64,000 nt of DNA from Balanoglossus misakiensis (lineage: Eukaryota; Hemichordata). Below the pieces are notes generated by a model. That model searched no databases. It was not told where the DNA came from and saw only the letters and a program-made list of their open reading frames with translations. The stretch lies in NCBI GenBank assembly GCA_040954595.2, contig CM082577.2, positions 13,826,001-13,890,000 of the forward strand, read 5' to 3'. Made by a program: the position numbers and the translations under genes. Positions 23,982 through 36,763 of this stretch are shown piece after piece; the stretch's first letter is position 1, and each line of letters opens with the position of its first letter.

Positions 23982-26900
23982 CTACATTCTGTCGTCGGTC
24001 ATTTCCAGGAACTGAGCGTACACGTCTCGACTGCACTCCCCTTTGCTGTTGAAGACAAACTTGTAGTAGCTTCCATCTGCACAAATAGCTGTGAATAAAG
24101 GATGAACGATCAGTCAAATTGAAAGTATTGTCCTTTCATTTAAAGGGACAAAGTCTCTCTCTCGCTGCCCTTTTTCCATTAATCATGATTGATACAAGAC
24201 ACCATTTATGTTATGTGGATTGTTGGTTTCTCAATTTGACCGATTAATTTATTTTTATTTGACTGAGTTATGTGTAAAATTTCATGAAAATGACAATAGC
24301 AGAACTGAGATTTCCAGTTATTCTCAGTGTAATCCTATGGGAAAAGATGAGTGCGCGCAGTTTTCCAGTTTATGTTCAACACGTAGATTCTTAAGAGCAG
24401 GCATGAAAATGTGGCTTGCACACAGTAACAGGAAAAAAGAAAGGCAATGAAATGCATGGACCTTTACCCTTATCACCACCATGGTTGGACCCAAATCCAG
24501 TGTTTTCTATGGCAAAATTTCATATCTATTGAAGGAACTGGGCAAGTTTTATTGGTTGAAATTTTTCATATAATGATCAGGTGGAAAATTGGTTTGTAAT
24601 AGTTTGCAGAGAACATCTTTTCCACTACCTGTATGTGAGATTTATACTGAGAAGTATCCTGTGAGTTTTTTCTGGAGTTGAAAGATAACCACGGTATGAA
24701 TCAAGGGGGTATACAGCTTGTGTACGAAAAGTGACAAAGGGTCAAGTTTTGCTTAGAGAGTTTGCTGCTCACAAATGGAAATCATTACAAAAGTGGGAAG
24801 GAGTGGATTTTCCATAGTTAAAAATTGTGATTTACATTCATGGTCAATTTCTAGAGTTGAAATAGAAATTATCCCCCCCCCCTCCAAAAAAGGGGTGGTT
24901 GTTTTATTACAGCTGTCGAATTACAGGAATAATTACGGTATACACCTTTTTCATAAAGATGGCACCGTTTCAAAACATGGCATTATCACCAAGCAGACAA
25001 TGTGAAAACGAGGCCAGTAAGCCATACCGTACTGCTCGAGGCTTGTTCTATATACATGATACAATTTGCGTGTAAAAATTACCTTACAATATAATATGGC
25101 TGTCAAACGTCTTTCTCAACTATAGCGTTGATATGCAAGACGATAATGTTTTTACTCTGTGGCTTACTGGCCTCGTTTTCGTGTCATATTGGAAGGGCGC
25201 CCTCTACGAAGAAGGTGTATTACTGGTTATGATGACATTATAGACAAATGAATTCATACATGGAGACTTACCAATAACTGAGTTGGAATCGGCTCCAAAT
25301 GCACAGATGCAATGTGATCCACCAGAAACTTGAAATCTTGAAAAACTCCACTTAGAACTGAAATATTTTGGAAGAAAGCTTGCAGAGGCAAGACTTTGGA
25401 AGAGATAAAAAACAAAAGAACATTAGTCGTCCTGTTTTGTCTTCAGAAAATAATGAACAGTAAGCATATTGTTAGCACTGGGAGGCTACCATTTCAGGGT
25501 TTGACCTTGGTTTGTATGATAATAAGATCACAGATGATTATGCATTAACCCTAACTCTGCCGAGTCAGTAGAAACTGGTTTGATATCCAAGGTGCCTCGA
25601 ATCCTGGCTCCCAGGCCCGTTAGACTGCCAAGTGCTTGTTAATCAGTAGGGCCTATAAAAGACCCTCAGACCAATACAGTGCAAACCAGTGCGATTTGGT
25701 ACAGTTTACGGGGGGCTCAGACTGCCAAGTGTGTCTAAGTACGTATGAGAGCCATGTCAAGACAGTCAAAATACATTTTAGAAGAAAAAGTGTCAAATAC
25801 ATATTTTAAGGGACTTGACACTCTAAACAGATATGACACCCAGTAGCATTAGGGTTAAATTGCATGTAATACAAGAAATATTCGTCATGAATGATTCGAT
25901 GCCCAAATAAATCGTCGTTTTTTTTAACAATTCAAACATGCACCATGACTTTCTGGTAATAATTTTGCACAAAAGCTAGACAGTGCTGAGTCTAATGACC
26001 CACCTTGACTGCTTGTTCTTTTTGGGATCTTCAAGAGCAAATATATGAACAGTTCCATGGTCACTGGACACACAAATCAGGGAAGAATCTTGATTGAAAC
26101 TTATGCTGCAGGGGAAATAAATGCAAGCGATGGACAAGGTGTAAGGGAGTGATGTTTGGAGAATGTCTGACAAAATACTTCTCACAAAATGTTCATGAAA
26201 GTCAGTAATGCATCATTCATGTCTAGTTTTGTTATTAGCTGGCTTTGTGTGTTTTTCCTTGGTTTCTGGCCATTTTGGGTGGGGCGGCCACACTTTATGT
26301 GGCTTGTGGCGTTTTTGAAGCCCACTCCTTTGTGGTCGATTAATATGTGCTTATTTTCAGTGGCTTACTGTTTTGTAAGATTTTCCTCGCCAGTTGACAT
26401 TTGACATGTGACCTTCTTTGTTTCAGGTTTTTCTGTGTTTTTCTGCCATTTTGAGCGAGGAATTTGAAATATTTAGACATTTTCACATTCAATTAAATGT
26501 CAAGATTACTTGGCCTTTCGCTCCATATTGTTAGTCTTTAGTGTTTATTAATCTCCCACAAACAGAGCAAAATGACCAGAAGTGGTTGAGTTCATATGCA
26601 ATGCAGGGATATAAAAGATGATTCACACAATACACACACTTACCAGTATATTGTCGCACTCCCCGAGCCCCGCCGAAGTTCTTGAAGTTGTGAACCATTG
26701 CTTGTGTCAAACACCCTAATCAGTGTACCCTGTCACAGAAGGCAATTACATAATAATTATTGTCAAACTTACTGATGTTAAACCATGGCTGCTCTGTCGA
26801 AGTTAATTAGAAATGTTTTTGGGGTGAGTCTCTTAAAGGGACAAAGTCTCTCTCTCGCTGCCGCTTTTCCCATTAATTACGTTTGACACAAGACACTGTT

Positions 26901-29900
26901 TATGTTATTCTACATGTGGATATATAGTGAATCAACGTTCGACCACACACAGTCACCTTCCATCCTGCTTGTCGACACGAGAGTGAAAAAACTCGCCAAA
27001 ATGAATAATCGGTGTTTACCGTTTATTCATTTTGACGAGATTGTTTAGACTCGTATCTTACAAACAGCATGGAAGTTGTGTGTGGTAGAACGTTCATGCA
27101 CTATATATCCACATGTAGAATAACATAAACGGTGTCTTGTATCAGGCATAATTAATGGGGAAAGTGCAGCGAGAGAGAGACCCTTTAACCGTTTCACCAA
27201 ATAGTTCGGTCCAAGTTCATTGTTTTGCATGGTAAAGTTGGGACTCTACACTATTTCCAGTGCATAATTACAAGATGTCACCCAAGTGACTAAACATATA
27301 TATTCATGTTTTGTCTTGTCAGATTCACCAGAGGTATAACAACCCAACTCATGCATGACAACACTGAACAAGTTCCATGTCACCCGGTCTAACAGAACAT
27401 ATTTTGAGTACAAGGAATGTAAAAACAGAGGTACAATCCTTTACCTTGTCTGATGCAGTAGCTAGTCTGGTACCTTGGAGATTTAACGCAATACAACTAA
27501 GCGATGACTCATGGGCAGCCAGGTCCAATGGGGCTTTGTCTGTGTTGGCAAGATCGACTATCTGTACATGGCCAGTCCTGCGACCAGGGAATGCTAGTAG
27601 GGAATTGTTACTGTTGGGGCACAGTTGGCACAGACCTTGGATATGAGGGAATGAGAAATGGAAATTAAGAAATGTTTGAGAGTAATGCAGTGTTCCATCC
27701 AGGGTGGCAACAACATGGGGGATTTGTCCGCCTTTGCCAGAATACCGTACATGGGGTATTCTGGCAAGGGGGGGGGGGGGGGGGGGGGGTGTATTAGCTC
27801 CAACTTTTGGGTTTTCTGTACTCACACTAGCCAGGCTGTGCGCAGCCCACAATGTCAAATTTGAAGCAATACTATAATCTACCAACAAAAGGGTAACATA
27901 GCAGATCTACTGAGTACGCTGTATGTCATTTAAAACACTAGGTTGGCCATGAGTTCTTATCGAGAAAGGCACGAAACCACTGAGATGGGCAGCCATTTTG
28001 AATTTAAGACAATTTTGCTAGTGACCCCAAACTTTTATTATTATTTTTACGAGAATAAACTGAAGATGCTTTGAGCAAAATATGAGTTTGAAGTGAAGGC
28101 GTCGTCACGCTGCATTTGTGTGTTTACAAACATTACAGTTCATCCACAAATCCCTGAAATGTGAAATTAGATAATTCTTTGAAAGAATGAAACAGCCAAC
28201 CATACATGTAGCGTAGATGGGGCATGACAGCATCTGAAGATCCTAGTACAGGTTGTGGCGACTGCAGTGGGATTTGTGCTGGTATGGGAGGACATATTCT
28301 CATCAGGGGGGACACCAACACGGTGGGACCAACACTTCCCTTTAAGCATTGTCGCAAAGAGAGGCATAATTACCTTTTGGATTATGGCAAGTTTCAAACA
28401 CATGAAGCTGCTGTGGATTTTGTGTAAATGTATAAACTTTTATCATGGAATCAAGGACAACAACAATCCTGTAAATAATGACAAGAAAATTAATTAATGG
28501 ACTAGTAGGTAATAAGACAGATCAGAATATTAAAGGGCCACAATCGTACTATACGCATGTGCCAAACCAGAGACTCTGGTCACAAAAATTGTATACATTC
28601 AATGCCACAAGGCAGTGTGCTGTCCTAACAACAGACAAGATGGCGGCGACCATAGTCTGTGTCGGAGATCGGGAAACGACATCAAATTGGGTGAAAAGAA
28701 GGTATACTTATATGGTGCGTATGGATTATGGTAGGAAGCGAAGGCATTCCACTATTTGAATATGTTGAATGCAAAACTTGCAGAGCATTTGGATTGGATG
28801 TAATATTTGTACACACGAACTTACACACATGTGCATAATACAATTTACTTGCAACACATATTTTATATGCAGTACCAACCCGACATCACAAACTGTGTTT
28901 ACTTCCTGTGGAGGCTTCAGATTCAAGTTTGAGATTTACGAAGCAAGAGTAGAATAACTCATGTATCCCAGTGTGAACAAGTCAACCCTTCACAGTTTAC
29001 ATGCAATTTCTCGACAACCTCCGCAGCATGCAAAAGTGGCTCGGTTTAAAATAGAAATAAATCTCACCTGTCTCTTCGAAGTCTTACTGCTTTCACTTCA
29101 CTGGAAAATTCAAGTTCTATGACATGTTTCTTCTTGAGATCATCCCACACCATGACTACAGACAATACAAGTATCATATATACATGAAACCATGGATATC
29201 GAGACAACAAGAAAACAAGTAGACTAGGGTCATCAAGATTCTACAGTGACACTGCCTCTGTGCAGTGTTTTCCCACTTTTAAAATTACACAGTAACCTCC
29301 AATTTACATACATGTGTACGCCCATACATGGCTGCAATGGAATATTAGCGCGTTCTAAACAACATATTGTGGCGATCTTTTTTTCGCGTGTGCCACCCAC
29401 TGAAAATCTGTGATTGGCTAGATCTCAATTTGCCATGGTAACTAAGGCTAATTTTCCATAGGTGACCGTATACCTTTAAGCATAGAGTACAATGAATAAC
29501 AGATTTGATTTAAATTTTCAAGGTTGTTTCTATGGCATTTACAAACTTTGTAACCAAACACATGCTAGGCTATAAACTTCATCTCTGGGTGGCTAACATT
29601 CAATTTCAAATGTCAGATTCCGACCATTAAATGTTCTACAGACACTGACATCATGTGACAAAGTTTCCAACAAATATGTGTATTACTATTAACTAATTGT
29701 ATTTGTGCGATGGATCACTTTATTTGAGAACTGGATGTTCTCCTTGCATTTGGACCCGAGATCTTGAAACGCAATAAAATTATTATTAATAACTATTAAC
29801 CAACATGAATAAACCCAAACGTCTATGGACTTTTGCTTGTAGCACTGTCATTTCAAATACCGTGTTTTCAGCCAATACTGCCCAACTCACCTTTATTTTG

Positions 29901-32900
29901 GGGATATTTGGGGTTTTTGCCACCTCCCACTAACGCTAGATAATTACATCTAAACAGCATTTCAATATGACCGATTCCTCCTTCTGAGAAATCTGCAATG
30001 TAATAAATCAAGTAAGTAATTAGAAATCAGTTCAGCAGGAGATAATCATAAAAGAATATATGAATGTACAGAGCACATGTAATCATTTTCTTTATTTTTG
30101 TGATTTCTCATTGTATTTTTAGAAAGCTTTCATTTTTCTCATTTTAGTGTGAACCTTTAACACAAAAGCCTGCCATAAAATCTTTTTTTTTTTTTATTAA
30201 ATGAAACAGAATCAGTGATCTACATGTATTGTGTTGGTCAAACAGACGAAAAATAACAACAAAACACTAAATAAACACATGTACTAACCTTGTCTTTCTT
30301 TTTCTTTTAGTGGGTCACAATTGTAAACTCGGAAGCCATTTTCCATACCACATGAAAAGCAGCCTGAAAGAATAGAAAACAGAATGATATTGATTTAATA
30401 TGCAATAAACATGGAGATATATTTGACATTTTCCCCAAAATGTTCAAATTGGGACAAATAAATTAATTCCTCTATATTAGTTCACTTTCTTGTTACTATG
30501 TTAGTCTCGGTCATGCAACAAATGCAGACAAAGATCCTGCATACATCTTTTACTTTCACTTTCCGAAGTTGTTACTATTTTGTCTTTCACAGTTTTTTAT
30601 CCTTTCTCAATGAAGTATGTATGTGCAAATTTGTATATGTATACATGTAGGACAAACTTTTATTGCATACGTATTACATGTATTCACAGAACAGTTTCCA
30701 AGACAATGGTCAAGTTAGGTTTCACTTAACCTAAAACAACTTTAATCTCCTGCACTTTCAGTCATGGACAAAGTTGCTAATTTCTGACATTATTTTGTTG
30801 TTTTTATTTTGTTGTGCTGGACTATTTATTTCAATATCATTCCTCTAAAAGTACTGAAACACTTGCTAAATGACCAGCTGTTACTTACAATTCAACAGGT
30901 ACACAAAAGTAGCAGGAGAATATGTCTACAATATTATAATTTTGGTACTGACCCAAAATTAAATGATGGAACTATTCATATATAATGTCTTTGCATGGAT
31001 TCTTATTCTGAGTGAGTTAGTTCACATATCAGCCAATTTAGCAAACTAGTTCCATGTACTTGCCTTTACACACTATGCTCGTTTAACCCAATGGCAATCA
31101 TGTATTTTATGTAACAGTGCTGTTATAAACACGTTTCATCCTGATTTTAAAATAATGTCATCTTTTGTAAGGCAAGGCGAATACTAGTTATAAAAATAGC
31201 GTCAAGGACACTGTGGTCCCATTTGAGGATTATGCGGAAACAGTGACACACCAGAATAAAAATTACAGGTGACATTGCAAGCAGATCTGCAAGCAGCAAT
31301 ATCGGGCCCAAGCCAACATAGCAACATAGCAATAAGCATATCTGCTCTGGATGCCAAGATATGGAAAAGTAGGTCAAAGGTCACCTGAGGTTATGCAAAA
31401 TTTGGGCAAGAAATTTTGACCCTATACTGGTCCGTGTTCAACAAAAAGCAAACATATAGCCCTATTGGTTAGCCTGGAATTAGGTATGCACATAATTAAT
31501 GAGATATGCAGGTGTCACAGGTGACCCCCAATTTTGGCTTTTCAATTTTAGTCCCAACCCTCCAAACGGCAAGTCTGTACCTGCTCTGGATGCCAAGATA
31601 TGATAAAGTAGGTAAAAGGTCACCTGAGGTCATGCAAAATTTGGGCAAGAAATTTTGACCTTATAGTGGTCTATGTTCAACAAAAACCAAACCTATAGCC
31701 CTATTGGTTAGCCTGGAATTAGGTATGCACATAATTAATGAGATATGCAGGTGTCACAGGTGACCAATATTTTGGCTTTTCAATTTTAGTCCCAACCCTC
31801 CAAACGCCAAGTCTGTACCTGCTCTGGATGCCGAGATATCTGAAAGTAGGTCAAAGGTCACCTGAGGTCACCCAAAATTTGGGCAAGAAAGTTTGACCCT
31901 ATACTGGTCCATGTCCCACAAGAACGAAACCTCTAGCCCTATTAGTTAGCCCGGAATTAGGTATGCACATAATTAATGTGTTAAGCAGGTGTTACAGGTG
32001 AGCCCAAAAATTTGCCTTGTATTTTGGCCCCATTGTGCTCACTGACCAATAGACAGTCACTGTACAGGACTATTGCACAGACCAGAATTCCACAATAAGA
32101 CGTGGACATAGCTTAACCATAGAGGTATAAGTAAAGGTATAAATTTAATGAAAAGACTAAAAAATTCATAAAAAATAAAACATCCATGATATCAACTCAA
32201 CACTTACAGGTCATAGTGAGGTTGACATAAGGTACATGCATACCAATTTTCAAAGCAATCTGACCAGTAGTTGTTGACTTACAGAGTTTTGATCAATTTC
32301 ACATTTTTCCAGCTAATTTGCATATTTTTGGGCCTGGCAATTTCGTTTGGACAAACTCCCATCTACAGCCCTGCCTGCACCTACACACCAAATATTGAGG
32401 TGATACGCGCAGCGGTTTTCAAGTTTTTGATGTGGACGGACATACAGACATACATCCATACATCCATACATCCATCCATACATACATACAGACGCAACCC
32501 ATCCCATAAGGTCCCATGGTACATTGTATATAGGCCTATACCAATGGGACCTAAAAATTAATTAAAAAAAATACTTGAGCTTTCATTACACTTCACTGTA
32601 AACACACTGCACACTGGTGTGAGGTCATGGACTTTAGTACAAATAAGATCCCAAGGTCAAAGTGTATGTATTATAATGCACCAAGGGTGTGAGCGCCAAT
32701 AACGTCATCATACAGTGATACAAATTACAATATTTAAGATGTACATGTAGGCACATGCAAATGTGTACGCACTGTTCTGCCTTTCATTGTACATTTTAAT
32801 GCTTTACTATTAAAATGCTTTTTAATATCAGAAAATGAGATTAAAAATCCTTCCAAAATGAAGAACGGTAAACACCGATTATTCATTTTGGCGAGTTTTT

Positions 32901-35900
32901 CACTATCGTGTTTACAAGTGGGATGGAAGTTGTGTGTGGTCGAACGTTGATCTATACTATATGTAGAATAACATAAACGGTGTCTTGTATCAAACATAAT
33001 TAATGGAACAATTGCAGCGAGAGAGAGACTTTGTCCCTTTAATGTAACTATCCCACCAGTTTATATATAGTAGTTAGTACAAATGTATGGACAATCAATG
33101 GGTAATTTGACTCTAGTGTATGGGAATTTATGTTATGTACACAAAGTGTCAAAGGCCACATAAAGTGATCAAAAGTCATATCATTTGATCTGGATATGAG
33201 GATAATGATGAGTTCTATTTTAAGCTTTTTCGTTATTTTAATTTATATAACGAAGGGTGTGTGCTAACTCACTTGTATTTACTCTAAAAAAAATATTACC
33301 ATTTGCCCTGAAGGCCATGAAATCTTCTTTCTACACTAGAGACACGCACGCAGACTGTCTTATTTTTGTTAAAACCTCATGCTATGGTCAATAGATCATG
33401 CACATGTATTGTGAAGGTATTAAATGAAACTGAATACTGCAACGCTGTGTATTCTACATGATTGTCAATGTTAAGGCACTTTCTCAAAAGAAGTGTAAAC
33501 TTCACATCTGGTTTTACATTGTACGTAAGTCTAATAATTCACACTGACATTACATGTAGAAATAAAATGTTATTCCCAAACCAAGAGACAAGACCTTGAT
33601 ATACATTTGTACATACATGATGTACATGTATACTTTAAAGGGGAAATCCGCTGTAGCTGATTTCTACATAATTTGGTAGCTTTGATGTCTCTCTTTCAGA
33701 AAAAAACATATTCGCCATGTATAGGTCGCGCGATTTTTTACAAAATCTGGGGAAAGTTGGCAGAATTTCCAATATGGCGTTTACTGTAATTTGAATCATG
33801 GGAAAAAAAGCGCCAGGAGCAACTTCCGCCCACCATGGTGTGGGTGATACCATTCTCCGATTGGTGTCACTGGGCGACAGACTAGGCGTATTTTCATAGC
33901 TATTGTTTGTTCTTTGCATCAGTTGATAAACAATCATCAGCAAAGTCGAAAATTTGTCATCTATTGACAGTTTTCATGAGCTATAACCCATGAAAAATAT
34001 GCCAATACGCTTAGCTTGTGACACAGTGACACCAATCGGAAAATGGTATCACCCACACCAAGGTGGGCGGAAGTTGGTCCTGGCGCTTTTTTTCCCATGA
34101 TTCAAATTACAGTAAACGCCATATTGGAAATTCTGCCAACTTTCCCTAGATTTTGTAAAAAATTGCGCGACCTATACATGGCGAATATGTTTTTTTCTGA
34201 AAGAGAGACATCAAAGCTACCAAATTATGTAGAAATCAGCTACAGCGGATTTCCCCTTTAAGCATTGTGGCAGGCAAATCGTTCATATCGAAACAGCAGG
34301 GGTGTAGATATTTGAGCCGGAAGTCGGCGAATAAAACTGGCTACCGTTACTTTTCTTGCTGGCTACTTCCCTCACCCCCCCCTCAAAAAAAAAGGAACAC
34401 CCTTTGTCAACTCAATGTCATCCCTCCAACACCTTGATCATCCTGAATTCCATCACTTACTTCTGAAATTTTGCTGCTTACTTTTTTAATACTTTTGAGC
34501 TTGGCTACACGACACCCCTGGTTCAATTTGCTAGGTGAAAGAATTAAAGGGACAAAGTCTCACTCTTGCTGCCCTTTTTCTATTAATTATATTTGATACA
34601 AGACATCATTTATATTATTCTACATGTGGATATATAGTGAATCAATGTTCGATCACACACAACTTCCATCCTGTTTGACGGATATGAGAGTACAAATGAA
34701 ATCTCGCCATTGAATGAATAAATGGTAAACACCGATTATTCAGTGAGCGAGTTTTTCACTTTCGTGTCTACAAGTGGAAAGGAAATTGTGTGTGGTTGAA
34801 CGGTGATTCACTATATATCCACATGTAGAATAACATAACCGGTGTCTTGTATCAAACATTATCAATGGAAAGGGGGCAGCGAGAGAGAGACTTTGTCCCA
34901 TTAAAAGTAAATGTTTGTTGCAAAAATATAGGTTACAACTCTTACTTCACACCATATAATATTTCAAGGTTATTTTTCCACAATTATTCCATGAAGTGAC
35001 AAATAATGATGTATGAATTTCTAAGGTATATTTTCCATGGCTCCTTAATCCAGTCACTGCAAACCGCACGGTGCTGCATGTGTGTGGTTCAAACTGAACT
35101 TGTACTCTTTTTTCTGCACATTTTCAATGTTCACCTGAATAAGTTTTACGAATCGGAACTGGATACACAACAAAGACATAAGACTGAACTTTGACAATAA
35201 CTACAAATCACAACTCCAATATTTGCCAACTTTCAAGGTTTTTGACAACTTAGTTTGTCTCACACTTATAGAAAACATGCCAAGATTTGTTGAATGATTG
35301 AGTCTCATGTCAAAAAATGTTCATAGCCACATGACACCATTATTCTTTGTTATGCAAATATTACAACAACAAAACACAGTGTACACATGTAGTCTAACCA
35401 GGCTGACTGTAAATTTTAACCTGCCAACTTTCACCTTGGAGAGTCAAATAAATATGGTCCCAGAATAACTGGAAAAGTTGCTAAAGATATAGGGGGGTTT
35501 GTAAGTTCCAAGTATTTTGGACACATTCATCATCAAAGGAGGGGAATACCCAGACACAGAACATGTTTATCACATTGCATAGCCTTATTATAGAATTTTG
35601 TGGGGGGGGGGGGGACTTTTATAATATTGGTAATATTTTTAATGATATATAAAACATGCTCCAATGACGTTTTAAAGCCTGTGTGGAACTGTGGGGGATT
35701 TGCTTGATTAAGGTGGAAATTTGCCAGATTGTCTTGCCCCCGAGGGGGGGGGGGGGGGCATTTGACAAAAATTTCAAGTCCCCCACTACATGTATGCCCC
35801 GAGGTGGAAATTGCATAATCGAACTACAAACCATAACAAGTTACAATTGTCAGGAATATGAATCCTTGTAAATACAACCTTATTAAAAAGGAATGATAGA

Positions 35901-36361
35901 GACGATCATTTTAAAATCGATAATTTTAAACTGCTTGCTTCCAGTTAACTCTGTCCGCTCCATGTTTGACAAGTAGTGTTATCATAGACGTCGCAACCTG
36001 ACTACTACCGTTACTGGCGTTAGCCCATGACTGTCGCTCAAGGTTGAGGGGAACCGCTACATTTCAGCGAAGTGAGTTTACCACAGAGGTGAAATCGATT
36101 GGAAAATAACGACTTGTTGAAATTGGGAAGGAATGGGTATTTGGTTTGGATGATTTCGACAGGACGCTGCTAGGCATGTAAAATACAGGTAGGGCCGGGG
36201 TGATTTGGTGGGCGGATCATCGTGTGCATCAACACTGAGCACAAACGACATCTCACGCGATCGCGACTCTACAAGCGAAATTTTCTTGGCTTACCTTGAT
36301 CTTGGTTGAATCCTGAGTACAGGAGGCCGTTGCCGTGTGGGTTCTGGGGTCCTAGATTCAT
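23982..36361 (-). CDS. WDR45B: WDR45B/WIPI3, PI3P-binding autophagy WD-repeat protein
   Basis: WDR45B (WIPI3) is a seven-bladed beta-propeller of the PROPPIN family. It binds PI3P and PI(3,5)P2 on phagophores and works with ATG2 in autophagosome formation. Ten minus-strand exons join in phase: 36295-36361, 30289-30363, about 29892-29993 (102 bp, edge uncertain by one base), 29068-29155, 28374-28468, 27445-27635, 26644-26729, 26004-26105, 25272-25393, 23982-24088. They encode 344 residues, exactly the usual vertebrate length. Recognisable segments run from [20 protein letters not shown], through [33 protein letters not shown] and [19 protein letters not shown], to the C-terminus [14 protein letters not shown]. 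The lipid-binding motif is LRRG at 224-227 (LRRG is typical of WDR45B; FRRG occurs in other WIPIs). Intron 1 is about 5.9 kb and repeat-rich. The gene is head-to-head with ECHS1. Confidence 0.98.
24140..24220. mobile_element. TTAA-ended MITE, family A copy 2 (left end only)
   Basis: Begins TTAAAGGGACAAAGTCTCTC and follows the family consensus to gacaccatttatgttatg, then breaks off. It lies 51 bp upstream (gene sense) of the last WDR45B exon, inside the intron. Confidence 0.88.
25545..25858. mobile_element. TTAA-ended MITE, family F copy 1
   Basis: The ends are TTAACCCTAACTCTGCCGAG on the left and gcattagggttaa on the right; the outer AACCCTAA/TTAGGGTT is an inverted repeat bounded by TTAA. 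The interior (gacacccagtagcattaggg, gtctaagtacgtatgagagc) recurs inverted at 41282-41595 and partly at 41592-41818. Confidence 0.87.
26833..27188. mobile_element. TTAA-ended MITE, family A copy 3 (full length)
   Basis: An almost fully palindromic element of about 356 bp, bounded by TTAA on each side. The left arm begins TTAAAGGGACAAAGTCTCTC and the right arm ends in its complement with a small deletion. The centre reads aatgaataatcggtgtttac. No ORF. It lies in the WDR45B intron between exons 6 and 7. Confidence 0.93.
27770..27789. repeat. Poly-G run in WDR45B intron
   Basis: A run of about 20 G beside a short inverted repeat (ttgccagaataccgtacatg / catggggtattctggcaa). Confidence 0.9.
28088..28345. 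mobile_element. TTAA-ended MITE, family B copy 3
   Basis: Starts with gaagtgaaggcgtcgtcac and ends with ccaacacttccctttaa. The interior includes gacatattctcatcagg and gtggcgactgcagtggg, as in 6828-7092. More diverged than copy 1. It stops 29 bp from the donor of WDR45B exon 5. Confidence 0.85.
28530..28780. mobile_element. TTAA-ended MITE, family C copy 2 (one end truncated)
   Basis: Left end TTAAAGGGCCACAATCG, then ccaaaccagagactctggtc and gatggcggcgaccatagtct, shared with 42265-42570 (inverted) and 16471-16780. The right end is lost near gaatgcaaaacttgc. Confidence 0.82.
29382..29479. repeat. Family E inverted-repeat element, copy 2 (core and right end)
   Basis: Core tttttcgcgtgtgccaccca, then ctgaaaatctgtgattggct, ending aggtgaccgtataccttta and TTAA. 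The matching left end is not clear. Confidence 0.7.
31342..32020. repeat. Three tandem units of about 238 bp
   Basis: The landmark ctgctctggatgcc occurs at 31342, 31581 and 31819. Each unit repeats tcaaaggtcacctgaggt, tagccctattggttagcctg, gtatgcacataattaatga and aggtgtcacaggtga. Units 1 and 2 are very similar and unit 3 is more diverged. They lie in WDR45B intron 1. Related single pieces are at 14061-14225 and, more weakly, near 37150-37175 (agtaggtcaaaggtca). Confidence 0.93.
32200..32560. repeat. Probable dispersed repeat ending in CATA/CATC tract
   Basis: A block running from acataaggtacatgcatacc to a gatgtggacggacatacaga motif followed by a CATA/CATC microsatellite. It ends in the complementary pair aaggtcccatggtac / accaatgggacct. 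The layout resembles SINE-like or tailed repeats in marine invertebrates, but only one copy is visible here, so the class is a guess. Confidence 0.45.
32853..33042. mobile_element. TTAA-ended MITE, family A copy 4 (right half)
   Basis: Runs from the palindrome centre (acggtaaacaccgattattc) to gagagagactttgtccctttaa-type end. The left arm is missing, as in copy 1. Confidence 0.88.
33635..34261. mobile_element. TTAA-ended fold-back MITE, family D copy 1
   Basis: Arms of about 220 bp are nearly perfect reverse complements. They begin TTAAAGGGGAAATCCGCTGT and end with the complement ACAGCGGATTTCCCCTTTAA. They contain gatgtctctctttcagaaaa and catgggaaaaaaagcgccag. Both ends abut TTAA. Short ORFs in the arms (about 72-102 codons) are mirror images of one another and are not credible proteins. 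Second copy at 62170-62656. Lies in WDR45B intron 1. Confidence 0.94.
34544..34904. mobile_element. TTAA-ended MITE, family A copy 5 (full length)
   Basis: Complete palindromic copy with TTAA on both edges. The left end is TTAAAGGGACAAAGTCTCAC and the right end gagagagactttgtcccatt followed by AA. Centre: atggtaaacaccgattattc. Confidence 0.93.
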
Positions 36362-36763
36362 GGCTTTTCTTCTAAAACAGCTTATGAAGATTACAGATAC
36401 GTCATGAACGAAAGATAACACACATGAACGAAGTCCAGACTACAACTTTTCCACCATTTTGGATTTTACTTGTTGTTTGTTCCCCCAAGTCAGTGAAAAT
36501 TAATCGAAGATGTTGGACTGTAAACAATTTAATAATCGGTTAATTTGTCAAATCATTAGAAATTCATGAAATCTGGTTAAGTAAAAACTGTCGAAAACAT
36601 ATATTTTGAAAAAAAATGTCCACGGACGTTGTATTTAGAATTCTAAACAAATGAGTGACGACGTATTTTGGATCGACTTAGAGGGCTCTAAAAATCACGT
36701 TATTTAACGCGAGATTTCCACGCGACCGGGAACTTGGGCGACTGTCCTGTGTGATCGTTCAAC
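36362..36763. promoter_or_regulatory. Head-to-head intergenic space, likely shared promoter of WDR45B and ECHS1
   Basis: Only 402 bp separate the WDR45B ATG (minus strand, 36361) from the ECHS1 ATG (plus strand, 36764). Both genes are housekeeping in type, which is the usual setting for bidirectional promoters. I see no strong TATA box. The assignment rests on spacing and orientation only. Confidence 0.6.

Noticed and set aside
27349-27888. 179-codon minus-strand frame taken as one exon
   Set aside because: Only 27445-27635 is the WDR45B exon. The upstream part is intron with a poly-G run and the downstream part runs past the donor.
31342-32020. Tandem units considered as a CRISPR-like array
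   Set aside because: The whole 238-bp unit is repeated with no unique spacers, and the genome is eukaryotic.
33635-34261. Two similar ORFs (about 72 and 102 codons) with the same C-terminal sequence
   Set aside because: They are the mirror-image arms of one fold-back MITE, repeated at 62170-62656. Not proteins.
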